DNA of 64,000 nucleotides, taken from NCBI RefSeq assembly GCF_037975245.1, contig NC_092574.1, positions 25,774,713 to 25,838,712 on the forward strand, read 5' to 3'. The notes under the pieces were generated by a model. It was not told where the DNA came from, did not search any database, and was given only the letters and a program-made list of their open reading frames with translations. This DNA comes from Apostichopus japonicus (taxonomy: Eukaryota > Echinodermata > Holothuroidea > Aspidochirotida > Stichopodidae). A program made the translations under genes and the position numbers. The number at the start of each line of letters is the position of its first letter. Within the stretch, counting starts at the first letter, position 1. Below are positions 1 to 13,000 of the stretch, in pieces.

Positions 1-770
1 ACATTATTATCTGTCTGCCTGCTTGCCAGAATACTAACTTTGACATTGTAAATTCATTCATTCATTCATTTATTTGTTTCTTCACAATATAAATACAGTG
101 AAGGTAACTAAGTGACAAAACATATCAACAACAGGGAAAATTGTGAAAGGAAGCACTCAAAAAATGCCAGAGGGCTTGTCTAGTAGAGCGCTCCCATAAG
201 TGAATAGAGAGAACAATACAAGAACAAAGTTTGCATATCCATATAATATATAACAATTTTCTTAGGAATGTTACGTAAAGTCAAACGAGTTGAAAAAGAT
301 TTTCCAAGATGAGCCTTACCTACCTTCCTCTTTTATCTTGTCTTACTCTTTATTGATTTTGAGGAGAAAAGTTACCAGAAATTAGAGGAAATTAAAAAAT
401 TGTTTAACTGTAACTGCCTTTCATTATTTGTCAAGTTTTAAAGGTCTTTTCCCAGATTTCTGTACAAGCTATTCAGCATCTTACAAGTTGACAGTTCCTT
501 TATTTCTCATTAATATCATTGGCAAACAAATGTAGGGATTTGTGAAATGAAGTAGATCTACCTTTAGTAATGCTATCAACTCTTTTTAATTCTTATAATT
601 TTGTCATGGTTTATATTATATAAAAGAAATGCTATAGTCATGAAACCCCAATTGTTGTAGCAACTTTCAAATATCACAACAAATAGAGAGGTCAGTAGAT
701 CCAGCACCTTTTTAGAGACTATGCCCACCCACCTGGTATGGTGTGTATATCAGGGAATAGACCTCTATAT

Positions 771-805
<35 letters not shown>

Positions 806-1242
806 ATATCATATATATGTATATGTATATATATATGTATATGTCGTTGTGGGTATTATGGGACTTACCAAACCTTATTGCCTGATGGAGCTTACCCCAA
901 AGGAATTAACCCTACATGGTGGTGGTTATTTGGTTAAAGGGAAACCCTGAGCTCTTTCACCGGGGACTTGTGTCTAATGCAGGCACCAAACTACACTGAA
1001 TATGTGCAGTGGTGTGTTGCTTACACAGTATCCATTTGAGTTAACTAGGTTGACTCCTGAGGAAAGTTTCCAGACAAGGTTGTTGAATTTGAAAGCAGCT
1101 GTTCACACATTTAGTTGTCTGTGTCAGGGAATATTTTGGTGTTAAACCTTTGCATAGCAACATTGAAAGCTCCTAAGTTTGTCTTCTTATAAAAAATATG
1201 TTTTTTTCTCTTTATCTATCAATTTCCTTGTTTTTCCGACAG
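1..1242. other. intron or upstream sequence of the GLIS2-like gene
   Basis: No coding exon was recognised here. The stretch lies upstream of the first visible GLIS2-like exon, which begins inside a codon, so it is most likely intron. A (TA)/(TATATG) microsatellite runs about 770-840, and the short reading frame across it is only the microsatellite being translated. A pyrimidine-rich tract ending in CGACAG at 1242 is the acceptor of the next exon. Confidence 0.6.
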
Positions 1243-2592
1243 GTACAAAATGCTGATCCACGTACGCACACATACGAACGAGAAACCTCATCAGTGCCAG
1301 CATTGTCGGAAATGTTTCTCAAGACTGGAGAATCTTAAAATTCACACACGCTCTCATACAGGTAAGAAAGTTCCATGAAAGTCACTGGGTGGGTCCGGTT
1401 TACAGGTCTGGTATTTCTATTGCACCTACAGGTCTGGTTCTATTGTCCCTACAGGCCTGGTAACTGAAACATTTGCTCCTCTAAAACCCTCCTACTCTCC
1501 CTTTTGCATCCTTGTTAAACCCTGTTAGTTGCTGTGTTAATATGTATTTGTGACTTTGATTAATCTGTTCCCTACAATAAGGTAAAAGGAACAGCTCCAT
1601 GGAATCAGAAAACATTTGTAATCCACAATAAACATGTAGTCCCCTTCACCATAGTATCAACATTATTGACATTTTACACCCTAAATTTACCCCCCCCCCC
1701 CTGCCTCCTACCCTCCCATATTTACCATATAGAGAAAGTATTATTGCTTGCATTGCTGTTTTAATTTTTTCAGTTAAGCATACTTTTTCAATTCAAGCAG
1801 CATATTGACTTTTATTGAATCTTTGCATCATTCTGAACAAGTCCAGTATGAATGCCTTTATCTCTTTTATCTCTAACTCCAGGAGAGAAGCCGTATGTTT
1901 GTCCAGTAGAGGGCTGCAATAAGAGGTACTCAAATTCAAGTGACCGTTTCAAGCACACAAGGACTCACCACGAGGAGAAGCCGTACTCTTGCAAACTGCC
2001 AGGGTGCACCAAGAGGTACACAGACCCTAGCTCCCTTAGGAAGCATGTCAAATCTCACGGACATTATTCTCGAGAGCAGAGGACTAAACCTTCCGAGAAA
2101 ACCGCTCACAGTATGAGCATCTCCAACTTAATAACCTCCACGACGCCCACAGTCACGGCTACCAACCAACTCTCTCCTGCCAGTATGTTGGCGTCGTTAC
2201 CGTCGTTCGCCACTGCAGGTACCAACAGTTTATCAGAGAGGGTCATCATGTACCCCATCTTGGTGCACTCTCCAGCCTTGCCACCACACTACAGCTACGT
2301 AACAGTTCCCACCGGTCCACTTGCCTCTCTCCCGTCGACCCTCTCAAGCCCTCTGCTCTCCAATTCTGTCTTGCCGTTAAACAGCATCGCTAAACTTAGG
2401 ACTGATAGTTTTTACTCGGCCTTGTCACCCTCGGTGCTACCTTATTCCTCCTCCTCCTTGTCGGACCTACCTGCGAGTGAACACGGTCATAGCGTATGCA
2501 AGAGGCAGAAGAGGGAGGACAGTCCTTTGTCTTTGACCCAGTATACTTCTCACCCCGAAACCAGGGATATCACCGTGGCGACCAAGTCATAG
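1243..2592 (+). CDS. GLIS2: GLIS2-like Kruppel/GLI-related zinc-finger transcription factor, 3' part
   Basis: Two exons, 1243-1361 and 1883-2592 (stop TAG), joined by a GT/AG intron with matching phase. They encode the end of finger 2 ([15 protein letters not shown]), finger 3 (C-X2-[14 protein letters not shown]), finger 4 (C-X4-[13 protein letters not shown]) and finger 5 (C-X4-[17 protein letters not shown]). The short C-X2-C finger 3 and the NEKPH linker fit GLIS2 better than GLIS1/GLIS3, where finger 3 is C-X4-C. The roughly 170-residue tail is rich in Ser, Pro and Leu and contains VLPLN and a KRQKR basic patch that may aid nuclear entry. GLIS proteins are nuclear DNA-binding regulators. 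Fingers 1-2 and the N-terminus lie off the left edge. The family is certain; the GLIS2 assignment is strong but was not tested by phylogeny. Confidence 0.9.
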
Positions 2593-3314
2593 CTGTACCT
2601 GATATGTCTTATAAAAAAAGGAATATGCAGAAGCGATCAATTCAATATTTATTAATGGTGGAAAGAAAGCAACCTTGTCATATTTCTAATATATTTATAG
2701 CTGCTTTTCAGGGTACTGTATCTAATTTTACGCTGGAAGATAAATGATGAAAAAGACATACATTCTATTGACCTTGAAAAAGGAGAACAAATTCCAATGA
2801 CAAAAAATACTGAAAAATATATATAATGCCGTAGGCAAGCAGTTCATTACATCATTACACCCAAAAAATGTATGTTTGATCTTTTGCCAGCACCTGTAGC
2901 CATACTTAAATGTATAATGAAATAATACAGCACTAGGGAACTTCTCAATAGAGAAGTAACAACAATTTCACTGTTCGTCTCTGTAATAGCAGGACATATT
3001 CTATCTTGCTGTGATGAATGGTATATGGCAATGATGATAACTTCACTTTGTGCCTGATATATAAATTAGGCTAGGCCTAATGACCTGTGTTGTGGGAGTG
3101 TTGTGGTCCTATCGTTATGTTGCAATGATAAAGCACTGATAATGCAAATTAGGCTGGGAATAGAAACATTGTGTTGTGAAGATGTTGCAGTCCTGATGTT
3201 AGACTATAACCATTTGTAATGTCACACATGGAAATTGGGCTAGGCCTATTTACATTTTTGATGGAGGTGTTGTTTAGAGCATGCTAAATTGCTATATATA
3301 TATATATATATGTA

Positions 3315-3814
3315 TAGAGCTAGTTTTGCTCGAAAGCTCTGCAAAACCAAACATTGGCTGTTTTACTTCCAATCACTTACCTAATTTAATTATTGTATCT
3401 CACTCGAGATCCAGCCTTTCTCTAAATGCAGCATAGTTGTTTAACAGTTTTTCCGTTATTCCTATCTATATCTTTCACTGTTGGTATCTAATTGATCCAA
3501 CTATGCTTCAAAATGGAGAGCAACTTTGAAAACGCTTTGACGCCTTTCCGAAAGCGGGTTAGGTATCGGCATCACCTTTCCAACTACAGACTATACCGTA
3601 ATAAAATAGTTTCAGTTCCTGCTACTCCTTGTCACTTTCGGTGATCATGCACTGAAGAAGAGCTAGTTTTGCTCGAAAGCTCTGCAAAAACCAAACATTG
3701 GCTGTTTTACTTCCAATCACTTACCTAATTTAATTATTGTATCTCACTCGAGATCCAGCCTTTCTCTAAATGCAGCATAGTTTTTTAACAGTATTTCCGT
3801 TATTCCTATATATA
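3315..3814 (+). repeat. direct repeat pair resembling a Penelope-like element tail
   Basis: A block of about 155 bp at 3315-3473 recurs at 3660-3814 in the same orientation, separated by about 190 bp. Each copy begins AGAGCTAGTTTTGCTCGAAA, which can fold back on the AGCTCT that follows. The second copy is preceded by CACTGAAGAAG. A CTGAAGAAG word ahead of such a fold-back is common at the ends of Penelope-like retroelements, and direct repeats of this kind recall their pseudo-LTRs. TA-rich microsatellites sit on both sides. The repeat is certain; the family is an inference. Confidence 0.6.
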
Positions 3815-6800
3815 TATATATATATGCATTGCAACATATGATTTTGTCAGATTCATCAAATTTTCCAACTGACAAGAAAAAAGACAAAGTAAAGCATGAT
3901 GATAATGATGAAATCATTTCAGTGTGTGATTAATATTACTGTTCCATATTTCGGTGTGCTGCTGCTTGTTGCCCAGACCTCGGTGGTGGTCTTCATCTTA
4001 AAGGAGACACAAACCCAATCCGAATCACTGTTTCATGTGATAAAGATATCAACTGTGATGTGAACAAATTCATTAAAGAGTGAATGAAAAACCATATTCC
4101 ATTTGGGATTTGTCATAGACTAAATACAAAGCTGAAGGCTTAATCAAGTTTATAATATGACATCATAATCAAGCCACATGTGCTTCGATGTTTTATTTAT
4201 TACAATATTTATTTGCTGCAATGGAGACGTGAGTTTGTTAAAGCTGAATCTAAAATATTTAAAATTTAAACTTTCAGTACCTGATAATATGAAATGATAA
4301 ACAAAGAGAAAGTTAAAGGTTGCAGCACATTGTGGGCTCCATGACATCACAGTTTTTACAAAATGAAATTCCCCTGACAAAAGGAACATAATGTTTCTTA
4401 GCTGTCTGTGGGAGGTGCTCATCGCAAGGCATTTAAGCAAATCAGTAAAAGATGATAGTTTGTTCTGTCTCCTTCATGCAGCTATGAACAATAAACAAAG
4501 ATGAACGAGCACACCAGTTTACCTGTTCAAGTAATCTTATCATTAGGAGTTGCCTTGAATTCAAAATTATCATGGAGGCTTTTTTTGTAGCCGTTCTTTT
4601 GTCAAACTTTGTAAAAATATTAATAATAGTTATCAATCCTGATGGAACAAAGAAGGGACTCCTGCTGCTATCTATACATTTGACTGGGTATTTGTCCTTG
4701 GGGGGGGGGGGGGGGTGTTGAGGGTGGCAGGTTCCATCTCTTTCTACCTTGTCAGGTCATCAGTCAAGCAGTATGGATGATCAGTGTGGGTTCTTTTATT
4801 TTGATATTCAGCTGGGGAATATTTAGACCACTGCTATTAGGTGTGTGACCCTCTATTCAACCGCACAAAAAAAAATTCAAGAGTATTTATCTGCACAACC
4901 TTGCATTTAAAGTTAATTATACACCTAATTTATAAATCTATTATGCATCAGAATTTTAAAACTTTACAATTGTTTCTGTGGAGGGAAACCCTCCCAATCC
5001 CCCCCCCCCCCCCTCCCATTGCAGTCATCAGAATCCAGCCCTCTATAAAATCATTCATTCCCCTCCGACCCTTCCATAAAGATTCAAGCCCTGTACCAAA
5101 GTCGAGACAAGATTTTAGAGTTAACTTATTCTAAATGTTGAAAAGTCATAGCTGAGAGCTCAATATTGAATATTATAGCATAGTTAATACAGTCAGATTG
5201 TATTACCTGTTACAATATTATATTGTAATTAATCAAACTTGTTAAAAATTGTTAAACTGTTATATATCTTTTCAAGTCAATTCATGCCATTATGTTTCTA
5301 CGACAGCAAGTTTTGTTAAAAGCATCCCATGAAAATTTGCATTTGTATTCCTCTTATGTCATAATTCTGCCAACTTCCAATTTTGGAAGTTTTTTTAAAT
5401 GAAAAGGCCTATTTATAACATAAATTAACACACTTTTTTCGATATTTCATACCTGGAGTGTATCCTCACGAGGGGTTGATGTGTGCAGTACTGTGATACT
5501 GTATGTCCATTGACTTTATTAATCCCCAGCAAAGCGCATCGTATTTTTCAGCATATCAGTTTTCATCGTTTACAAGTATTGGCGAAAGTCAAGAATTGGC
5601 GTATATTCAAGGGTGACGTTTAAAGTTTTCATTTGAGTGATTGTTACATTCTTTGTGCCATAAAAAATTTTTTGAGTTGTTGAAAGTGGATGTAAAATCA
5701 TCCCACAGATATTTTCAGTTTTTAGAGAAAAATAAAGGTATATATATATTTATTATCATCATTATTATTGACTTTCGGTCAAAATTATTCAATAGTTTTG
5801 TATTCATTAACAATCATGGTCAGTACCAATATTGCATAAATTATAAAACTAAAACAAAAGAAAAAAACACATTTTTCATTCTTAATATTCTAAAGCTATA
5901 TGTGTGACAATAAAAGCACCTTTCTATGGAATAGGGCAGTCTAAATAAAAGAATGTCGAAGATTATTTGAGAACAAAACCTGCCGCAACACTAGCACTGA
6001 GAATGTGAAACAAAGAGCCATTTGCTGCTTGAAATACCCACACAAACTTAGGTATTACTGTACTATCATATAATATGAATGTCTGAAGAAACTTGTCAAT
6101 ATATTATTGAAGACTTTCGTTTATGTTTTGGTATAAAAATTGGAATACCCTCGGTTTGAACCCTTGCAGGCAGGGGGGGGGGGTAGAGGTAACAAGTTAA
6201 ATAGACAGATCGGACTGACAGTTTAATGTAACTGGTAACTTTCATTGGAGTATTTTGGATGTTTAGTACAGATACTTGTTCAAGAGTACTCATGCCAAAC
6301 ACTTTGTACTCAAACTCCTAGCAAGGGCAATTTACTTGTACTCATGCTGTTGTACTTGTACTCATGCTGTTGTACTTAGGCTGTTGTACTCATACTCTTG
6401 CTGTTGTACTCATACTACAAGTCATGAATTAAAACAATTATCAGTGAGATTGAAGGAATCAGGTGATGAAAGGGCTGCTCTCTACTACAAGAGATTGAAA
6501 AGCCAGGCCCTCTGAACTTTAATACATTTGCCTGAACAAGGCTTTTACAGCAATAGATAAGCAGTTTGTTAATATTTTCTCCTGTTTCGTGGTTGTAGAA
6601 TGGAATAAACTCATGTTGATACAAAACATTAAGGCTCAGATGAATGTCCTAGGCTCATTACTGTCACTAATTAATGTATCCACGTATTAGTTTAAACACT
6701 AAAATTCATAGAATGACATACAAGTGATTATCATTGAATTATTTGTGGTTATTGTTGTTTTTCCTGAAAGCAAAGATCAGTCAATCTGAAATTTTTATCA

Positions 6801-7179
6801 TCACATTTTTAATTCACTTTTTTTTTTTTTCATACTTCCTTCTTTTTCTTTTCTTTGATCTCTCATATTTTATGTAAGTAGAATGCAATGTTCTTCATAA
6901 GTAAGCTAGATTCACTGTTGCACTTCTAAAGTGTTGTTTGTCTGATTGTATGTACGTACTATTTTACTACTTTGTCTTCAGATTCTGGAGAATTTATAGT
7001 ATATTTGCTACAAAAATTTATTTTGTTTTTGTCATTTTTTGGTGGTCCACGGCTTTACTTGTCTTCTGCCGTTTGTCCAACTTCAACGAATAAGATGAGA
7101 TTGCAGAAAGAAGGGAACCAATTTAAGTAAATATATTTGTATGTATGTATGTATGCATGCATGTATGTATGTATGTATA

Positions 7180-7349
7180 TTAGATCCTCCTGCAAGCAGG
7201 AACTCGCGAAGAAGCCTCGTTGGCTTATCAAAGCCGCAAGCTGACCGAAGTCAGTCTCTTACATTCATATTTAACGTCCATGATTATGAATTGTTAATTG
7301 TCAACAACTCTGTAACTGGACGACATACATTAATCTGGGAGTGACTCGA
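7180..7349 (-). mobile_element. tRNA-derived SINE, 5'-truncated copy
   Basis: This is a minus-strand copy of the SINE that is full length at 16735-16959 and 30954-31174. The body is shared (AGATTAATGTATGTC, then the GTCAGTCTCTTACATTC region and the terminal GCAGGAGGATCTAA), but the copy stops just inside the tRNA-like head, keeping only the GAGTCACTCC end. 5' truncation is typical of LINE-mobilised elements. It abuts a (TATG)n microsatellite at its 3' end. Confidence 0.85.
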
Positions 7350-10030
7350 TTTGCCGTGAATGTAACCAGATGCTCTAACATAGCTCATCTGTGTGACTGT
7401 CTGCTGAATTTAGACACAGAGAATCTGCCTGTCATGCCATCGTGATGAGGTCTGTCACATGGCAACATTCAAAGAGCCCTTAAATGTGTTACCAAAGTAT
7501 AACTCTGTTGAAGATCCTTGCTAAAGTGTCTTCACTTGAAAGTATGTTTGATGTGAGCCAAAATGAAGTACGATTCAGTTCACAAGTATAAGACTTGTTC
7601 CTTGATTTTGGCATCTTTGACGTGCATGGAATTTCAGAGGAGGGGGGAGGGGCACATTCCAAACTGTTCCCCAACTGAGTTAGGTACAGGGGCATGAACC
7701 GATATGGACGGGATGAAGGTAGATCAAATAAAAGAAGTACCAATGATGGTCGGTGCAGATGTGGAGTTGTTGAATGCAACTCCCATGTATGGAGAGGAAG
7801 GGTCTTGGGGTTGCTGCCCAGTAAAAAGTCTGAGGTATAGATATCAAATGATAAATGAGGCATATTCAGACTGTAAATTAGGTCCATTTATATAGGTCTA
7901 AACACAAGGTTGTGTACTAATTACCTGTGAATTTTGAAAACCTACTGACTGTTTTTCTCTGATGATAGAGGTGAGGGCCCCTTTTGTGCATGCCACTAAC
8001 CAAGTTAAAATTCCACCACAACCATCTCATGAGTAATGTCAGAGTATAGTTTCTCTCTCTCATTGTCCTATCAAAATATAACCCTTGGAGGAAAGGTCAT
8101 CAAAATTGTACAAGAAACCATTTGACAAATTATTTGACAACTATCAGCTTGATTTACTCAAAGTGAAATACTTGAATCCTGGGTTTATTGGAATCGTGCA
8201 TTCCATGCTAATGAGCTTAACAGGCATGTTTCTTGCAGTGTGTCTGTGTAAGAAGATCTTTTATTCTGGTACACCCTGCTGGCAGTCTAGCCTTGAAAAT
8301 GTTACGTTACTGTTATGTTTTGATATGGCGCGGTAAGTTAATATCTCGTGCAGGATTAAAAGCGTAGAATTTTTTGCTTGCTCTTTTTCTTTCACATCAA
8401 TTTTTTTTTTTTTTTCATATCAGAAATATATGAGGTTGCAGTGCATTCGCACTGATACTTTAAAACGAAATTAAAGGTTTTTTTTTCAAATTCATTCCAT
8501 CAACGAAGGCAATATCATTGTTTCAGAGGAACTAACAGTCCACACTACAGCTGAAATTGAATCTGAGAACACCAGAATGATATGCCCAGAAAATTATTGG
8601 CCTTTTGCCAACTATATTTCATTTAAAGATTTTTTTCTTCTTACCATTGCAGGAAAGTAAACTACCATGTCCAACAACCCCCCCCCTCAACACATCTTCT
8701 TGATTTTCTTATCAGCGAAAATCCTAACTCAATGATTGAACGCTTTCTAAGACACAAATCCAAACACCTACAGAAGTAAACATAGTATCGCTGCTCTGTA
8801 TTTCATATGCAAACTACTGCTCAGACATATCCCTGAAACAGATCAACTGTACAATATGCTAAGCACCTAAATACAAAGGCACTGTGCAAGTAGATACATC
8901 CTTAAGTCAACATTAATTGTTGACATACCCAAACATTATGTTGCTCACTTTGTGTAAAACAAAAAACACAGCATTTACCTTCTTTGCATCTATCACTGGT
9001 TTATGGACTCATTCAGCGATTGTATTCTTTCTATTGCTCTGCTAATGAATCATCTATTTATGCAAATTAAACCAGGCCTCTGTAACATAGGTGATGTAGT
9101 TTGCATTATAAGCCATTCTATTGTGCAATTAATTCACCAGTCATTTTCTGATTTCACTACAACTTTAACAGCGTTTTGCAAACAAATTGTTGAAAAGGAA
9201 TTGGGTGGATGAGAGGAGTTCAGGTATAGGCGTTCATCTGGTAGAGAGCCCTCTGTTTCAAATCAATAAGCAGCACATGCTTTGTCCCCAAAGAGTCCAA
9301 TCACTTCTTTCTCCCTCGTTCATATCTAGTCAAGGACCTTCAAGGTCAAGCCTCCCCTCTCCCTCCCCACCTCGCAGGAAAGACCATTTCTTATTTTGCT
9401 TGTGTCTGCAAACTTTATACCTTTATCCAAATTTTTGAGGTCAAACTTTCTCCTCTTCCCAATGTGTCAATGGATTAACTGACAAACTTTATTCCTTCTT
9501 GTATCACAAGATGCTGATGTAAATAAATATCATGGTGTAGGATCAAGCTCTTTGTTTTGCAAATAAAAATCAGATTAATTACCCGACCAAGTATCTATTA
9601 GTTTCTTCTCCAATAACTTACTCTTCTCTTTCCCATTCTGATGCAATCAGGGGAGAGATTAATGATTGGCATTTAATACACAACGCTTTTATAAAATATT
9701 GCTTAACACTGCAGAGCAGCAGAGACATTAATCATCTTTCAGAAATGTACAAAGAGAAGAACTTGATAAATCTGAATATTGCTATACAAAACTAAAACAA
9801 GTCAATCTCCCTTGAATCACAAATAGTCCTCTATGGTATGAAGCTCTATGACTTCACTGAAAAGCTAAATCCCAAAACTCTTGGTTGCTAAGACTTGAAC
9901 CAGCCAGCAGCTTCACAGTTTTTCACACAGTAACTCTCTCCACTTCTTATTCTTTAAGAATCCATTTTTCCGTTGGTAAAAGTTCCCATTGGTAGGTCAG
10001 TTGGTATGTTTCCTCTCATTTAAGCTACTA

Positions 10031-13000
10031 TCATGTCCGTGGTTCTCCTTGTGTATTGTTAGTGTTGCTGTCTGTGATGGTTCTTCCTTTGGCCTGTTCT
10101 GCCAGTTTTAATTCTGAATCTAACCTCTCCTTAGCTCTAACAACCTGAAGAGACAGAGAGAATGAAGTTAAAAAGGAAAGATATGAGGAGCCTCCCTCCA
10201 GTTAGTTGTCACGCAAGACGAATAGAACACCAATACTAAAGTTATTTGATACATTAACAAGCCCTGGTATTCGAGGAAGGGGTTGTAGAAAAATCATAAG
10301 AGAAAAGAAATTTATGATATTTATGGGAAAAAATATTCAAAACGTTACTTCAATAGATAACAATATTTTTCAACCAAGCACCCTTAATCATATATTTCTC
10401 AAAGAGGAATAGGATACCATCTACCCATAGACTCCTTCTCTTGGCCACAACATCCTCCACTGGAGGGTCACCAAGACGACGAAGGTGAAAGTTGGGGTCA
10501 CTGAGCAAATACAATTTGAATACCGTTACTTTAAAGTACTCTACCAATGAAACCAACAATATGAATGAAATCTTACAAAATCTTATAGACCTTTTCATTC
10601 CATAAATTGACCTTTAATGTGGACCCACAAACTATTGTGTGTACCTTTAAAAAAAAAAAAAAGCAATTTATAACTTCCACAAACTGCATCTCCAGAAAAG
10701 AACTTTTGACGTTTGTCTCGGTTTTACTGACCCCAGATGACCTTTGACACCTGTTACTCCACCAAAAGACAATCTAGAATTCACATTCATTACAGAGAAG
10801 CCATCTTGTCAAGTATGACATCTGTCCACATTCTCCTCCTATCTTGTTATAACAACCTTTCCAGGGTTTCATCTCAAACTACCTTTCACGTCCACCAAGA
10901 GTGTACACTTAATCTTTCATATCGTAATGAATGAACATAAACTTTGTCCATGCAAAATGATATCTTGAATATATTTTGACCATGGGACCTCCACGGACCT
11001 CACATGACCTAGGAATACCACCAATTGCCAACAGGCGTCTTGTACTTAATTATTATGAAGCCATTTAATATCAAGCATGAGTTCTCTTGGAAATTTGGGT
11101 GTACAATGACATCAGTGTTTACAAGCTACTGTAGCATTGTAGTGTATATCAGAAAGCACATCGACTGACTTTGTACACTGCAAACTAGAACTAAAACTGG
11201 AGCTCCAAACAGTTTCTGCTGGAGATGACTAGATTATTGCCCTCATACGGTATGTATATATCTTGAAACTTTGAAAACATTTCAAGTTTTTGAGTAGAAC
11301 CACCTGTGAGTCTGTTTCACACGGGGAAACTCTAATTTTAGCAACAAAGTCTGAAACTGCTATAATATAATGTACAACTTCCATCATAAAACTATTTCAG
11401 TTTTTTTCTTACTACCTTCTTCAATTCATGAATGTCAAAGTTTATGTATAACTTTTGGGAACTTCTTCTTTGACCTTTTGACCTCCATGCTAGTACAGTT
11501 AGTTGATACCTACAGAACATATGCAGGTGATTTGTTACATTCCTCAAATTATAAAAAAAATACATATTTCAAATTCCGCTGGATTATCGCTAAATCATAA
11601 TTTTTGGCAAAGTTAAAAGTACTTGAAACCGGATCAAAAGTTTGATGAAAGCCACAAACTTCTTCCTCCTTGTTCCCATTATTGTATTATTTATATTTAT
11701 TTATTTATTTATTTATTTATTTATATATATGTATCACAAACAATTGTGAGAAAACATGGTACAAGACTAGAAATAGCAAAATTGCCTGAAAAACAGTGAC
11801 AAACTAACATCAGGGAACATGAATCAGTCATATCAAGACTGAAGGAATCAATTGAGAGTAGATTTGTATATTCAACAAAACTAGTGAAACCCTACTCAAA
11901 CCACTTTTGAAGAAACATTAAAATTTCCAAGTAGGCTGATTGATTCTCTGCGAGCCAGTTCTCTCTGGCCAAGGTACATTATGTTTATAGACAAAGAGAA
12001 CAGCAACTTTATGTCTTACAAATGTTATAAGCCTACAGAACGGTAGAGTGGAACATCATTAACACCGTCCCAACAACCCCACCCTCCCCCACCCCCCTTT
12101 GTTACCTCTGCTGATGATAAGTTACTTATATCTTAACTCTACAAATTCTGCTGATTTGAAGCCTGAATGGCGGAACGCTGGCCACCACACTAACATGGCT
12201 TCCCACTTGCACTGGCACTACCTACATGCTGTGTCCCCTCCCCCCTCCAAAGTTGCTCTCACTTTCCTGCCCGCCCCCCTTAACCCCTTATTTTCAATTG
12301 TCGAGCCAGATACAGTAGAACTAGTCACCGAAACATCTGAACAAATCCTAAATGTTCAACAGACATTTACGATACTAGAAAGGGGCTTAAGCACAAGTTA
12401 CAATGTACGTGAAAGAAAAAATGAGCAAAGGAAAAAAAAAATTCAAAAAAGACAGAGAGAAAAAAAAGTTAAGGAACCACATACTCATTCTCACATTACA
12501 AATTACACAAATATTCAATTTCATTACGGACTGGATGCCCTGCTGTCCACAGCTCAGGTCAAATCAAAATTTCCGTCTGGATTGAATCTTCTCTCTTTTG
12601 ATTATTCTTTGACAATGTATCACAATCGATTTACAAGACCGTTGACATTACTCCTGTCTCTCTTCTGAATAGCTTTATGTTAAATGCCATCTAAACAATC
12701 CCCTACCCGGGCTCTATATACCCAGAGGTCAGGGGTCAATTGATGAGAATTAAGTCAATGTTTCTGGGAGATACTGTATTGTGGCAATAAAGGTAACCCA
12801 GGAGAAAAGTCACAGAGGGGGACTAAGAGAGCCCAGACCACCCTAGGTGCTGATTGACAGGCTAGGGTCTCTCTAAATTACCCCTAGCAATCACTCACAG
12901 TATGATGTCAAAAGTAACATGATCCAGATATGAGCGAAACTGAATTGCTTCGGAAGGGTAAAAGTTGACTGAACTGGTAAATTAAGACCGGAGAAGAAGA

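Larger units (their letters stand above)
2593..10030. other. intergenic region between the convergent GLIS2-like and PAM16 genes
   Basis: No host exon was recognised. The first few hundred bases should be GLIS2-like 3' UTR and the last few hundred (minus strand) PAM16 3' UTR. It holds a direct repeat with Penelope-like tail character (3315-3814), a (TATG)n microsatellite at about 7137-7178, a truncated SINE (7180-7349), a short run of TGTTGTACTCAT-type repeats (about 6330-6415), and poly-G/poly-C tracts near 4698, 4999 and 6172. A frame at 8085-8335 ends at a GTAAGT donor-like site but has no recognisable protein content. Confidence 0.55.

Noticed and set aside
8085-8336. Candidate exon ending in a GTAAGT donor
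   Set aside because: No acceptor in phase, no recognisable family and no partner exon on the plus strand before PAM16.
12099-12668. 189-codon open frame inside PAM16 intron 3
   Set aside because: No domain, low-complexity Lys/Arg stretch from a poly-A-rich patch, no supporting splice sites; antisense to PAM16.
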